Assembly (NCBI GenBank): GCA_039090855.1
Contig: CM077034.1
Span: forward strand, 16,886,303-16,950,302
DNA length: 64,000 nucleotides
Origin: Macrothele yani
Lineage: Eukaryota > Arthropoda > Arachnida > Araneae > Macrothelidae
Reading direction: 5' to 3'
The translations under genes and the position numbers were made by a program. Shown here piece by piece: positions 10,412-21,950 of this stretch (position 1 is the first letter of the stretch; every line of letters begins with the position of its first letter). Below the pieces are notes generated by a model, which was given only the letters and a program-made list of their open reading frames with translations, did not search any database and was not told the origin of the DNA.

Positions 10412-11716
10412 ACAGTGCGTCAAAGAATTTTTAAGACTGGCGGTAGATTTCAGCCTACGGTGGCGCCACCAGTGTAATCGCGAATGCGTTATAAACCGTG
10501 ACCATCTGCTTGCTTTCTGCCAAAAGTACTGCGCAGTTGTTAAAGTAACTCAAACGAAACGGGCGTTCATTAGAGAAGTCAAATTTTTTTCATGTTGAAT
10601 TATTAAGATGGAACAAAGGGCTGTTATTAAATTTAACGCAAAACTTGATAAAAGTGTCTACGTACCAAATGATGAAACAAGTTTACGGTGAGTTTTGTTT
10701 AAGTAGATCAAATGTTTTCCTGTGGCACAAACGTTTTTTGGACGGAAGAAGAAACGCTAGAAGATGATAAGCATACCGGAAGACCAAGTTCATCTAGGAC
10801 ACGTGAGATTATTGGAAAAGTGCGTGATTTCGTGGCAAACAATCGATGTGCGTCACTAAGAATGATGGAAGAGTCTTTAAACATCAACAAAGGAACGATT
10901 CGAACCATCCTGCATGAAGATTTGGGCAAAACAAAAGTCTGTGCTAAATTTGTTCCACACACGTTAACCAATGAACAAAAATCAAGGAGAAGTGCACATT
11001 GCAGAGACATCATTTCAGCCGCTGAAAATGATCCAAACTTTTTAAAATCGATTGTTACTGGTGATGAAACATGGTGTTTTCAATGTGATCCTAAAACAAA
11101 GCGACAAAGGGCGGAATGTAAGTCAAAAAACTCGCCACAAGCCAAAAAAAAAAAAAAAACAAGAAAAGTTACATCGAAAATAAAAACAATCCTCATAACA
11201 TTCTTCGATAGTAAGAGTATTATCCACAAAGAATTTGTTCCAAGTAGACAAACAATTACTGGTGAGTTTTATTTAAATGTTTTGAGGCGTTTGATGGGCA
11301 GAATTTGTCGCATTCGTCCAGAATATCTGGATGAAGACAGTTGGTGTTTGTTGCACGAAAATGCACCCAGTCACACCTTACTTCATGTTCGTAGATTTTT
11401 GGCGAAAAAAAAACCGTCTGTTTGTGGAATCATCCACCGTATTCGTCTGATTTAGCACCCTGCGACTTTCCTTTGCTCCCAAAACTTAAAATGACGTTAA
11501 AAGGGTGTTATTTTGATGATATTTCGACCATACAAACAGCTTCGACGCGTGCTTTGGAGGCAATTCCGCAAAGTGAAGGCATTCGAATCATTATTAAATC
11601 GCTGTAACAAGTGTATTGAAGCCGGGGGGACTTATTTTGAATAACAAACCAAAACAAATTATTGTTTCTGTTTCATTTTACAGACCCAGTCTTAAAAATT
11701 CTCTGACGCACTGTGT
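10412..11716 (+). mobile_element. mariner-family DNA transposon, copy 2
   Basis: This is a 1.3-kb element with inverted repeats at 10412-10440 and about 11689-11716, the same family as 241-1486. The 5' untranslated region (10441-10607), the coding part and the 3' flank all match copy 1 in opposite orientation. A TA follows the right repeat. Confidence 0.92.
10608..11607 (+). pseudogene. mariner transposase, frameshifted (copy 2)
   Basis: The start at 10608 reads MEQRAVIKFNAKL and hits a stop after the same small deletion as in copy 1. The frame is readable again from about 10676 (MMKQVYGEF) through 11455, with a second shift near 10745. It contains the HTH linker GRPSSSRT and the first Asp (IVTGDETWC). 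The second catalytic motif reads LLHENAPSH, with Glu in place of the catalytic Asp. The frame breaks at an A-run near 11408 and resumes (NHPPYSSDLAPCDF, third Asp present) to a stop at 11607 after IRIIIKSL, the usual family C terminus. Both the frame breaks and the Asp-to-Glu change would abolish activity. Confidence 0.9.
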
Positions 11717-12360
11717 ATATGAGGTTTCTGTCAATACTCGGATATTTCATGCGCAACAACCTAATGAATGAGGAAATCGCGGAGGGAAATTCGTTTTGTC
11801 ATGTTTCTGTTTCTTACACTTCTCATGACAGGTGTAATAAGGAACGGAACAAAATTCTTGATTTATCATTTAACGTGGGGGGGTGTCCTGGGGAGGATAT
11901 TTTCTGGTGCAACATGCCACTTGTCGCGCTTGGTGTTTCTACTTCTTATATGTGAAGAAACAGAGATCCTGACAGGATAAGGGGATGGGGTGGGGGTGGG
12001 GAGGGTGATGTTAAGGTACGGCTCCACCCCACCCCCACCTTTCCTTTCCTTTCTTTCCTTGCCTTATTTCGTCTTGTCACAGTGAGCAGACGGTGCAGGA
12101 TGTTTATGAGGGGCAAACTGACAACTGCTGCCAAAATGCATTTCCGAGAACGCTCAGTCGTAAGCGCTTGCCTTGCCTGTCACGTGACGCGCGCGGCACG
12201 GGAGTCGAAAGTTAAAATGCTTTAACTTCGTTAGCCCCCCATGTCGACTGGAGATGGCAGTGTTCCCCTTTTCCGGAGGCTAATCGCCCGCAGATCTGCG
12301 TGAAAGAGACTTGATGAGAGGGAATTCGTAAGGCTATTGAGCGGAATTTATAGAGCAACG

Positions 12361-12398
<38 letters not shown>

Positions 12399-12692
12399 GG
12401 ATTTTCAGCCGCGCTAAATACGTCACCCTTCTCCTTACTGTTGCCACTCTCCACTCTCCTTTTCCGCGTTTTTTTTTTTTTTTTTATCTCAGGGAAATCC
12501 GTCTTTCTGCAGAGTTGACGGGAGCTCCTAATGCAACGTAAACATGGATTTCACAGTGGATTTTTTTTTTTTTTTGGTGCGCTCCATGCCCGTTTTGTGA
12601 AGTCCCGCCTTCCACTTCGAAATCCAAGAGATTCGCCGAACCATAAATAATCCGTGATTTGTGGTTTTTAAAGACTTTTTTTTTTTTTTTTT
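11717..12692. other. unassigned sequence with (CT)n and T-runs
   Basis: I identify no gene. It holds a (CT)n microsatellite at about 12363-12394, a G-rich patch near 11985-12010, and T-runs near 12469-12486, 12561-12575 and 12677-12694. The last T-run precedes the head of the next tandem-repeat block, as at the other two blocks. Confidence 0.5.
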
Positions 12693-14830
12693 TACGCTTT
12701 CCAACCGTAGGTTGAAGAAACGTATATACCCCAGCTTTGTCCGTCTGTCTGTCTGCCGATAATTCGCGTAAAAATGGTTCGATTTTGATAAAATTTTAGT
12801 ATGCTATAGGGGACCACCTGGAGACGAAACTTATTGAAAATGGGCGAAATGGGGTTTAACGTCAGGACATGGAGCGGGGATCCATTCCATTGCCCTTATG
12901 CGTCATAACTTGCATAAAAATGTCTGGATTTCGATGAAATTTTAGTATGTGGTAGGGGACAAACTGGGGACGAACCTTATTGAAAATGGGCGAAATGGGG
13001 TTTAACGTCAGGACATGGAGCGGGATCCATTCCATTGCCCTTATGCGTCATAACTTGTATAAAAATGGTTCGATTTCGATGAAATTTTAGTATGTGGTAG
13101 GGGACAACCTGGGGACGAAACTTATTGAAAATTGGCGAAATGGGGTTTAACGTCAGGACATGGAGCGGGGATCCATTCCATTGCCCTTATGCGTCATAAC
13201 TTGCATAAAAATGTCTGGATTTCGATGAAATTTTAGTATGTGGTAGGGGACAAACTGGGGACGAACCTTATTGAAAATGGGCGAAATGGGGTTTAACGTC
13301 AGGACATGGAGCGGGGATCCATTCCATTGCCCTTATGCGTCATAACTTGCATAAAAATGTCTGGATTTCGATGAAATTTTAGTATGTGGTAGGGGACAAA
13401 CTGGGGACGAACCTTATTGAAAATGGGCGAAATGGGGTTTAACGTCAGGACATGGAGCGGGATCCATTCCATTGCCCTTATGCGTCATAACTTGTATAAA
13501 AATGGTTCGATTTCGATGAAATTTTAGTATGTGGTAGGGGACAACCTGGGGACGAAACTTATTGAAAATTGGCGAAATGGGGTTTAACGTCAGGACATGG
13601 AGCGGGATCCATTCCATTGCCCTGATTACTCATAACTTGCATAAAAATAGTTCGATTTCGATGAAATTTTAGTATGTGGTTGGGGACCAGCTGGGGACGA
13701 ACCTTATTGAAAATCGGCGAAATGGGGTCAAAGGTCCAGGACACAGGAGCGGGATCCATTCCATTGCCCTTATGGGTCATAACTTGCATGAAAATGGTTC
13801 GATTTCGATGAAATTTTAGTATGTGGTAGGGGACAACCTGGAGACGAACCTTACTGAAAATGGGCGAAATGGGGTCAAACGTCAGGACATGAAGCGGGAT
13901 CCATTCCATTGCCCTGATTACTCATAACTTGCATAAAAATGGTTCGATTTCGATGAAATTTTAGTATGTGGTAGGGGACAACCTGGGGACGAACCTTATT
14001 GAAAATGGGCGAAATAGGGTTTAACGTCAGGACATGGAGCGGGATCCATTCCATTGCCCTTATTACTCATAACTTGCATAAAAATGGTTCGATTTCGATG
14101 AAATTTTAGTATGTGGTAGGGGACAACCTGGGGATGAACCTTATTGAAAATTGGCGAAATAGGGTTTAACGTCCAGGACATGGAGCGGGATCCATTCCAT
14201 TGCCCTTATGCGTCATAACTTGTATAAAAATGGTTCGATTTCGATGAAATTTTAGTATGTGGTAGGGGACAACCTGGGGACGAACCTTATTGAAAATCGG
14301 CGAAATGGGGTCAAAGGTCCAGGACACAGGAGCGGGATCCATTCCATTGCCCTTATGGGTCATAACTTGCATGAAAATGGTTCGATTTCGATGAAATTTT
14401 AGTATGTGGTAGGGGACAACCTGGGGACGAACCTTATTGAAAATGGGCGAAATGGGGTCAAACGTCAGGACATAGGAGCGGGATCCATTCCATTGCCCTT
14501 ATGGGTCATAACTTGCATGAAAATGGTTCGATTTCGATGAAATTTTAGTATGTGGTAGGGGACAACCTGGGGACGAACCTTATTGAAAATGGGCGAAATG
14601 GGGTCAAACGTCCAGGACATAGGAGCGAGTTCTATTCCATTGCCCTGATGCGTCATAACTTGCATAAAAATGTCTCGATTTCGATGAAATTTTAGTATGT
14701 GGTAGGGGACCACCTGGGGACGAACCCAATTGAAAATGGGCAAAATGGGGTCAAAGGTCAGGACATAGGAGCTGGATCCATTTCATCGCCCTTATGCGTC
14801 ATAACTTTCGTAAAAATGCTTCGATTGAGA
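12693..14830 (+). repeat. ~145-bp tandem repeat block 2
   Basis: The block opens with the head TACGCTTTCCAACCGTAGG and a short palindrome partner AAACGTA, then (TGTC)n-like text. About 14 units of 145-147 bp follow, measured between successive CCATTGCCC phrases (12891, 13036, 13182, 13328, 13473, 13619). Units here are closer to one another than in block 1. Most carry a GGGTTTAACGTCAGG or GGGTCAAACGTC variant in place of the DR1-like motif; only the last (about 14745) keeps GGGTCAAAGGTCA intact. Confidence 0.88.
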
Positions 14831-14835
14831 CAAAA

Positions 14836-15026
14836 CTTGTCATCGAACAGTCGCTGTCCAGGAGTGTCTTGAGAGCGAGGATATTCAACGCCTCGTATGG
14901 CCACCACGTTCTCCAGATCTGAATCCCATTGAAAATGTGTGGGATGCTTTGGGGAGTTGTGTTGCTACCCTCAATGTGCCTCCCGATACCATACAGCGGC
15001 TTGCTACTGCTTCGCAGGAACAATGA
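14836..15026 (+). pseudogene. Tc1-like transposase C-terminal fragment
   Basis: This reads HRTVAVQECLES, LVWPPRSPDLNPIENVWDAL and a divergent tail ending RLATASQEQ before a stop at 15024-15026. It is close to the Tc1 transposases at 33.5 and 39.8 kb and keeps the catalytic Glu (in PIENVW). The start is cut off by the preceding repeat unit, and no inverted repeat is seen. It is a fragment of a related element. Confidence 0.8.
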
Positions 15027-15079
15027 GCATTACTGCTTACTGAGTTTTATCTGGTAGTTTGTATATCTTTGTGGTGCTA

Positions 15080-15850
15080 ACGAGAGATGGGTCACCGGTC
15101 AACGGGTCTGGTCAAGGGGTTCCTGACCCGGTTTTATTTCCGTATATTTTTGAAAAGAGAAAAACATGTTCAAAGAAAAATGCGCGATGTGGAATTCTGT
15201 AGTCGATACTGGTGCCCGCGCAGTGAATAATGATTTGCCATGCAAATCATATTGTGGTCTCTTTCTTAAAGCAAGGAAGATTTCCACCGACCGACGTCAG
15301 ACAACACACCGACACCATATCGTAAAAAAAGATACTTCCTTTGCGTTCTTTTACAGTGCGATTGTCCAGGGCAAAGTACAGGCAAAACGCCATTCGCCTG
15401 CTTCTCAGCTGATTCACTCTCTCCGTCCGAAGTTCACTGCATGACTAAGAGTTACTTTTCACATCGCATCTTTTACATTGAGCATCCAGAGGCTTTCTAT
15501 TGATGTGCTAACATCCCGTTTCCATGACATGTCATGTCGAAATTAACTCCTTAATATGGATGGATTTAATATTAAGGAAGTTGAGAAAGGCGTCGAGGCC
15601 AACAAATACGTGCTTGTTGAAAACCACAAGGGGAAGAGTGAATGCTAGAAATTGTTTCGTCTCATTAAGGAACCAGTGAATAATTTTCTGTTGTTTGGTG
15701 TTGTTTGTTGTTCAAAATCTGGGAAAAGTATAATTAGAAAGAAAGAAGTCGACGGTGTAATAAAAGATTATGGAACCGAAAAACTAACGGACTATATGAA
15801 AGTATGCGCACCTCCATCAAAGCGTGAACAATCTACATACCTTTAAAAAA
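15080..15850 (+). pseudogene. possible hAT-like N-terminal remnant
   Basis: A sequence GAGAGATGGGTCACC near 15082 resembles a hAT terminus. Downstream, from ATG 15556 (MDGFNIKEVEKG) and, after a stop near 15646, to 15846, the text FRLIKEP, VVCCSKSGKS and GTEKLTDYMKVC resembles a BED zinc finger in spacing, with one Cys replaced by Ser and a His replaced by Tyr. BED fingers sit at the N terminus of many hAT transposases. Similarity is weak and read by eye; a degenerate host zinc finger is the main alternative. Confidence 0.35.
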
Positions 15851-16042
15851 ATGCATTTGTGTAATCGTTAATAATGATTCATTCCCATTTGTAATATACT
15901 GCATGGTCACGGTCATAGTCAGCCATTACTTCTGGATTACGCAAAATAGTGGCACTAAAATTTAGCAAGTAACCAAATTTTATCATTAGAAAAGGATTTC
16001 AGTTATTAAATATCAAGCAGTTATTGCGATGAATACAGATTT

Positions 16043-16363
16043 TACGCTTATATGTCTTAAAAGAAAAGTGTTTGATCAATGCATCCTTCCAGTGCTTACG
16101 TATGGTGCAGAGACGTGGACCTTAACTAAAAGAGACATACAAAGGCTGCAGACAACTCAAAGCAGCATGGAGAGGTGCATGCTTGGTGTAACCAGGAGAG
16201 ATAAGAAGAGGAACACGTGGATCCGAAAAATGACAAGAGTGAAAGACATCATGATCAGAGTTAAATCCTTGAAATGGCAATGGGATGGACATACTGCCAG
16301 AAGGACAGACCATCGATGGAGAGCCGGAATGTGGGCCAGAAAAGTTATGGATGCTAGCTGAAT
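16043..16363 (+). pseudogene. RTE-type LINE, C-terminal fragment (copy a)
   Basis: This is the region after the reverse transcriptase core: LKRKVFDQCILPVLTYGAET, then SMERCMLGVTRRD, IMIRVKSLKWQW, HTARRTDHRW. At DHRW the sequence leaves the usual RTE ending (TAEILDWIPRD) and reads RAGMWARKVMDAS to a stop. The following ~330 bp is not the usual RTE 3' end. The fragment repeats at 17157-17457. Confidence 0.85.
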
Positions 16364-16691
16364 TGTAAACTAGAGCTAGGTCATACAACTCTGCGGAGGG
16401 CATGACTTATATATATATATATATTTTAAAAAATTTTTGGTGGGCTAATTACTTGCATCTATGGCTTTGCAGAAACCCATTTCCAACTAGGTCTTTGTGG
16501 AAGTGAGAAAATGCATAGTTTTTGCTGGTCCTTGATAAAGCCAAGGCTCAGTATTCTCGACACTTTCCACATTCAGTTGTTTTATTTTATTTTTATTTTT
16601 CTCTTTTTACTCACACCGGTAGATACATAACTTTTTCTATGTTGTACTTGGTAGGAGTCAAAGATATTTTTGCTTAGGTCTCTTCTTAATA

Positions 16692-16759
<68 letters not shown>

Positions 16760-16764
16760 ACACA
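16364..16764 (+). repeat. alternative LINE 3' tail and (TA)n
   Basis: A ~330-bp sequence begins CTAGCTGAATTG, has CTGCGGAGGGCATGAC and ends ATAGAATATATA; a (TA)n run follows to about 16757. The same sequence follows the RTE fragment at 17459-17790, and a diverged copy stands alone at about 21500-21832. Confidence 0.8.
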
Positions 16765-17361
16765 TTGGAGGGTGTTTTTCAGTCACTGAGCTGGGAAAAC
16801 AAGGGGATAAAGATTAATGGAGATTACCTAACCCACCTTCGTTTTGCTGATGACGTAGTCATTTTTGCAACTAGCCCATCAGAGCTGCAGAGTATGATCC
16901 AGGAACTTGCTGACAAGAGTAAAGAAGTGGGATTAAAAATGAACTTTCAGAAGACAAAAGTGATGTTCAATGCTTTTACAAGAAATGAAGATTTGTCGAT
17001 TGATGGAGTAAAGCTGGAGATAACAGACACGTACGTTTATCTTGGACAGCAGATATCAAGTGAGGGTCACATTGACGAAGAAATTAATCGGCATACAAAA
17101 CTTGCCTGGAGAGCTTTTGGAAGAAACAGCATAATTTTCAAGAGCAATATGCCATTGTGTCTTAAAAGAAAAGTGTTTGATCAATGCATCCTTCCAGTGC
17201 TTACGTATGGTGCAGAGACGTGGACCTTAACTAAAAGAGACATACAAAGGCTGCATATAACTCAAAGAAACATGGAGAGGTGCATGCTTGGTGTAACCAG
17301 GAGAGATAAGAAGAGGAACTCGTGGATCAGAAAAATGACAAGACATCATGATCAGAGTTAA
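16765..17361 (+). pseudogene. RTE-type LINE, reverse transcriptase fragment (copy b)
   Basis: The open frame starts within the RT palm, just after a (TA)n run. LRFADDVVIFA is the catalytic box (FADD in place of the commoner YADD), and KTKVMFNAF, DTYVYLGQQISSEGHI and VLTYGAETWTL follow. A deletion near 17340 (KMTRHHDQS) breaks the frame. It lacks the endonuclease, the first half of the RT and the usual 3' end; its 3' end joins the alternative tail as in copy a. Confidence 0.88.
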
Positions 17362-17458
17362 ATCCCTGAAATGGCAATGGGATGGACATACTGCCAGAAG
17401 GACAGACCATCGATGGAGAGCCGGAATGTGGGCCAGAAAAGTTATGGATGCTAGCTAA

Positions 17459-17790
17459 ATTGTAAACTAGAGCTAGGTCATACAACTCTGCGGAGGGCAT
17501 GACTTATATATATATATATTTTAAAAAAATTTTGGTGGGCTAATTACTTGCATCTATGGCTTTGCAGAAACCCATTTCCAACTAGGTCTTTGTGGAAGTG
17601 AGAAAATGCATAGTTTTTGCTGGTCCTTGATAAAGCCAAGGCTCAGTATTCTCGACACTTTCCACATTCAGTTGTTTTATTTTATTTTTATTTTTTCTCT
17701 TTTTACTCACACCGGTAGATACATAACCTTTTCTATGTTGTACTTGGTAGGAGTCAAAGATATTTTTGCTTAGGTCTCTTCTTAATAGAA
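17459..17790 (+). repeat. second copy of alternative LINE 3' tail
   Basis: This is nearly identical to 16364-16690. The pair of RTE-fragment-plus-tail segments lies in direct repeat about 1.1 kb apart. The reverse-oriented LINE (17791-20775) begins in the terminal ATAT stretch. Confidence 0.8.
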
Positions 17791-20775
17791 TATATCATCA
17801 TCATCATCATTGTCAACCATTATCAATCCACTGCTGGACGAAGGTCTCCCCAAGTTTCCTCCACAACGGTCTGTCTTGTGCCAGTCTCCTCCATGTCACT
17901 CCCGCATATTTACGAATTTCATCCACCCATCTCCCATGTGGTCTTTTTCTGGGTCTTTTGCTGTCCCTTGGAATCCAATCTAAAATTTCGGCTGTCCATC
18001 TATGGTCTGTCCTTCTGGCAGTATGTCCAGCCCATTGCCATTTCAGGGATTTAACTCTGATCATGATGTCTTCCACTCTCGACATTTTTCGGATCCACGA
18101 GTTCCTCTTCTTATCTCTCCTGGTTATACCAAGCATGCACCTCTCCATGCTTCTTTGAGTTGTCTGCAGCCTTTGTATGTCTCTTTTAGTTAAGGTCCAC
18201 GTCTCTGCACCATACGTAAGCACTGGAAGGATGCATTGATCAAACACTTTTCTTTTAAGACATAACGGCATATTGCTCTTGAAAATTATGCTGTTTCTTC
18301 CAAAAGCTCTCCAGGCAAGTTTTGTACGTCGATTAATTTCTTCATCAATGTGACCCTCACTTGATATCTGCTGTCCAAGATAAACATACGTATCTGTTAT
18401 CTCCAGTTTTTCTCCATCAATCGATAAATCTTCATTTCTTGTAAAGCATTGAACATCACTTTTGTCTTCTGAAAGTTCATTTTTAATCCCACTTCTTTAC
18501 TCTTGTCAGCAAGTTCCTGGGTCATACTCTGCAGCTCTGATGGGGTAGTTGCAAAAATGACTACGTCATCAGCAAAACGAAGGTGGGTTAGATAATCTCC
18601 ATTAATCTTTATCCCTTTGTTTTCCCAGTTCAGTGATTGAAAGACATTTTCCAATGTGGCATTAAAGAGCTTCGGAGATATGGTGTCACCTTGTCTCACT
18701 CCCTTTCCAATTTTTATGTGTGTTGTATTTTCAAACAGCCGAATCTTTGCACTTGCATTTTCATAGATGTTATTAATAATATTAATGTATGCATCTTCAA
18801 TACCGCAGGATTTCAGAGCCGTGGTAACTGCTGATGGTTTCACCGAATCAAAGGCTTTTTCATAATCGATAAAAGCCATGCACAATGGAAGTTCATATTC
18901 CCTCGCTCTTTCAATCAGTTCTCTCAGTACGTGGATATGATCTATTGTGCTGTAGCCACTCCTGAATCCAGCTTGTTCTCTCGGTTGAGCCATGTCCAGT
19001 GTTACCTTCAAGCGGTGTGAAAGAACTTTAGTGAAGATTTTATAAACCACTGATAGGAGGCTGATAGGTCTGTAGTTCCTGAGATCCTCAATGTTACCTT
19101 TTTATGTAGCAGGATCATTGTAGCATTGTTCCAATCCTCAGGAATCTTCCCTTCATTAAGGCATCGAGTGAAAATTTGGGCGAGTACTGTTTCAATTTCT
19201 CCACTTGCTTCTTGTATGATGTCTATAGTAATTCCATCTTCTCCTGGAGCTTTCCCCGCTTCATGTTCTTGATTGCATGAGCAACTTCTGCTGGGAGGAC
19301 TGGAAGAACTCTGGTACCTTTCATGATGTCTGGAGTACATGTATCATCCTTTTCATATAGTTTGGAGTAGAAATCTTTCACTCTTGTCAAAATTTCGCCT
19401 CTATTTCTTGTTATAGAACCATCTTCTTTTCTCAGAGCCATAATCTGTTTTCTTCCCTTACTGAGATGTCCCTTTGCTATCTTTAGGCTTTGGTTGTTTT
19501 CAATTGCTTTCCTTACTAGTTCACAGTTGAATTTTCTTACGTCTTCAGTGATACTTTTTCTTACTGTCTTGCATAGCTCTATATATTCCACTTTGGAAGT
19601 CACATCTTCTTTAGTTGTCCTCATCTCTCTTCTTTTGCATCAACATTTTGGTTTTTCCTGATAATTTGTTTACATGCAACTTGTTCTTAGACCCAGCTAA
19701 TTTTGTTGCTGTTTCCATAAGAGCTTTGGTTACTTTTCTGTTAACTTCAGAAATATCCACTTCTTCCGATGTTAGGCCTTCCAAAGCAGAGAATCTGTTC
19801 TTCAGTTCCAACTTGAAAATATTATGGTGTTTTTTAAGGTTGGTTATGTCAATACATTTTGTTTGTCTTATGAGCTTGCCACGTTCCAGTTTAGTGTTGA
19901 GGTGCATCTTACATCTCACCAATCTATGGTCACTACCTGTGTTGAACTTGTTTAGCACACTGCAGTCTTCTATGACGAATTTTTTGTTACACATAATAAA
20001 ATCAAATTCACTTGTCGTCCCAATTGGATGTCTCCATGTCCATTTCCTGTGTGGCTTTTTCTTGAAAAAGGAATTCAAGATGAAAAATCCTTCTGCCTCT
20101 GCAAACTCAACGAGAGTATTTCCACGCTGGTTTCTGTTGCCGTGACCGAATTTACCTACTGAAGTTTCATTCTGTTGCCGGTGCCCTATTTTTGCATTGA
20201 AATCTCCCATAATTATCTTCAAGTGCTGCTTACCTTTATTATTTAGATGACGAATTTCCTCATAAAATTCTTCAATTTCTTCTTCAGGATGACTTGTGGT
20301 GGGTGCATAAGTTTGAATAATCTGAACCTGGTATCTTCTCGATAGTTGGATAACGAGTCGTGCAGCTCTGTCAGAGGAACTTTCAACTTCTACCACTTTA
20401 TCCTTCAGTTTCTTGTTTATTATAAATCCAACACCACTAGTTCTGCCAGTATCTGTCCCACGATAATAGAAGAGATGTCCACTTTTCAGTTCAATGAGAT
20501 CTTCTCCTTTTCTCCTTACCTCACTCAGCCCGACGATGTCCCACTTGATCCTTTGTAGTTCCTCTTCCAATTCAAGAAGCCTTGAATCAGAAGATAGGGA
20601 GCGTCCGTTGTAGGTAGCCAAGGTCAGCATCAAATGGCAGCCTAGTCCGGTCCTCCGGGGATTCTTAGCACCCTCTGCCTTCATGTCGCACTGGCCGCTG
20701 CCTTGGCCAGGTACATTCCAGCTGCCGGAGACTGAGGGCCAAGATTTAAGTTGTAGAGTCATTTTGGAGGTGTTT
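17791..20775 (-). mobile_element. RTE-type LINE, nearly full length (copy c)
   Basis: This ~3-kb minus-strand non-LTR element has an endonuclease, then a reverse transcriptase, then a 3' tail of (ATG/TGA)n seen as CATCATCATCATCAT on the plus strand at 17796-17810. A single-frame endonuclease-RT protein and a short tandem-repeat tail in place of poly-A are RTE-clade traits. Both ends abut ATAT repeats, so the target duplication cannot be measured. It is the fullest of the RTE copies in this window. Confidence 0.88.
17813..20762 (-). pseudogene. RTE endonuclease-reverse transcriptase, 4 frame breaks
   Basis: 20762-19611 encodes an apurinic-type endonuclease: ATYNGRSL, GLSEVRR (catalytic Glu), YAPTT, MGDFNAKIG (Asp and Asn), SEFDFIM and GSDHRLV (Asp-His). 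The frame then shifts at about 19615. RT text follows: GKAPGEDGIT, IPEDWNNA, GFRSGYST, FIDYEKAFDSV (palm Asp), KGVRQGDTISPKLF, FADDVVIF. Further shifts lie near 19255, 19095 and 18445 (a lost A in the sense TTTTAC-type run). The C-terminal part, 18271-17813, ends QQWIDNG. The enzyme would nick DNA and copy its own RNA at the nick; as it stands it cannot be made. The endonuclease part (383 codons) is intact on its own. Confidence 0.88.
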
Positions 20776-21495
20776 GGCCATAACTCACCATATATATATA
20801 TATATATATATGTTTCCTCAAGTGTGAAAGAAGCAAAGTTGCATAAGAGGTAAGCTCTCTTCTTTGTCTTTTGGTTTTTAGGTATTCCGGGTTCAATATT
20901 TGAACTTCTTGAACATTTTTCTTTTCTTGCTTCTAGTTTTTAGGCACTAGCAAGTCTATCAACTTTTTTGCGTATTTTAACTCTTACCTTTCTTGGTATT
21001 TTTGCGCGCTTTTTTGTTTTTTAGGGAACTAAGGCTTAGCAACCGCCCGTTTCGTCGTACTTGTAGTCTGCGCTGTATTTTCAATGCAGTTAAGGACTTA
21101 TTAACTACTTAATTATGCACTTAAAGCACTTCTGAAATACTTTGTACATATTGCAACTAATTGTTTATGTAACATAACCTTCACAAAGCATTTCTTTAGT
21201 TTATTATTGTCTTTATTTTATTCTCGTTTTTGTGTAGTCAGAAGTAGTGGAGTAGGGGTTTTTTATAATCCAGTTTTCTTTCAAGAATCTGTGCTTTAAA
21301 AATGTTAAGAACTTGTAATACTTTTATATTGATATTCAGGTTTGAATTCTCTCTCAGGTGAACTTGACTATTTGTTAATTACTGAACATTATTTCTAGAT
21401 CATTATGTCACTCTTACAATTTGAGTTTTCTATAATCATCTTCTTTCTGTTTAATAGTAACAGATGAAGAGCATGGGTCGGGCCAGGAGAGTTAT
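20776..21495. other. unassigned AT-rich sequence
   Basis: This follows a (TA)n stretch at 20790-20812. Phrases such as TTTTTAGG recur near 20876, 20936 and 21022, but I cannot assign a repeat family, and there is no supported frame. The end (about 21470-21500, GGGCCAGGAGAGTTATGG) resembles the sequence that follows RTE copies a and b, so at least the last part belongs to the alternative-tail family. Confidence 0.4.
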
Positions 21496-21499
21496 GGTT

Positions 21500-21832
21500 G
21501 CAATCTAAATTGTTAACTAAAGCTAGGTCATACAACTCTGCGGAGGACATGACATATATATTTATATTTTTAGGTGGGTTAATTACTTACATCCATGACT
21601 TTGCAGAAACCCATTTCCGAATAGGTCTTTGTGGAAGTGAGAAAATGCAGAGTTTTTGCTGGTCCTTGATAAAGCCAAGGCTCAGTATTCTCGACACTTT
21701 CTGCATTCAGTTGTTCTATTTTTTTTTTTTTTTTTTTTGCTCACACCGGTTAATACATAACCTTTTCTATGTTGTACTTAGTATGAGTTAAAAAAAATTT
21801 TTAGCTTCAGTTTCTTTTTAATAGAATGTGAA
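21500..21832 (+). repeat. diverged alternative LINE 3' tail
   Basis: It shares CATACAACTCTGCGGAG, CCCATTTCC..ATAGGTCTTTG and CTCAGTATTCTCGACACTTT with the tails at 16364 and 17459, at lower identity. It is not preceded by RTE coding sequence. Confidence 0.7.
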
Positions 21833-21950
21833 TTCTGAATTTTCATAACTGCTGCGTTGCGCGTTTTGATCTTCAATTTGTTTTGCAACTTTCGTTTTAA
21901 ATTGTAAAGTTTTTCTTATGTATTCGGCTTTGCTCTTTAGTATATATATA

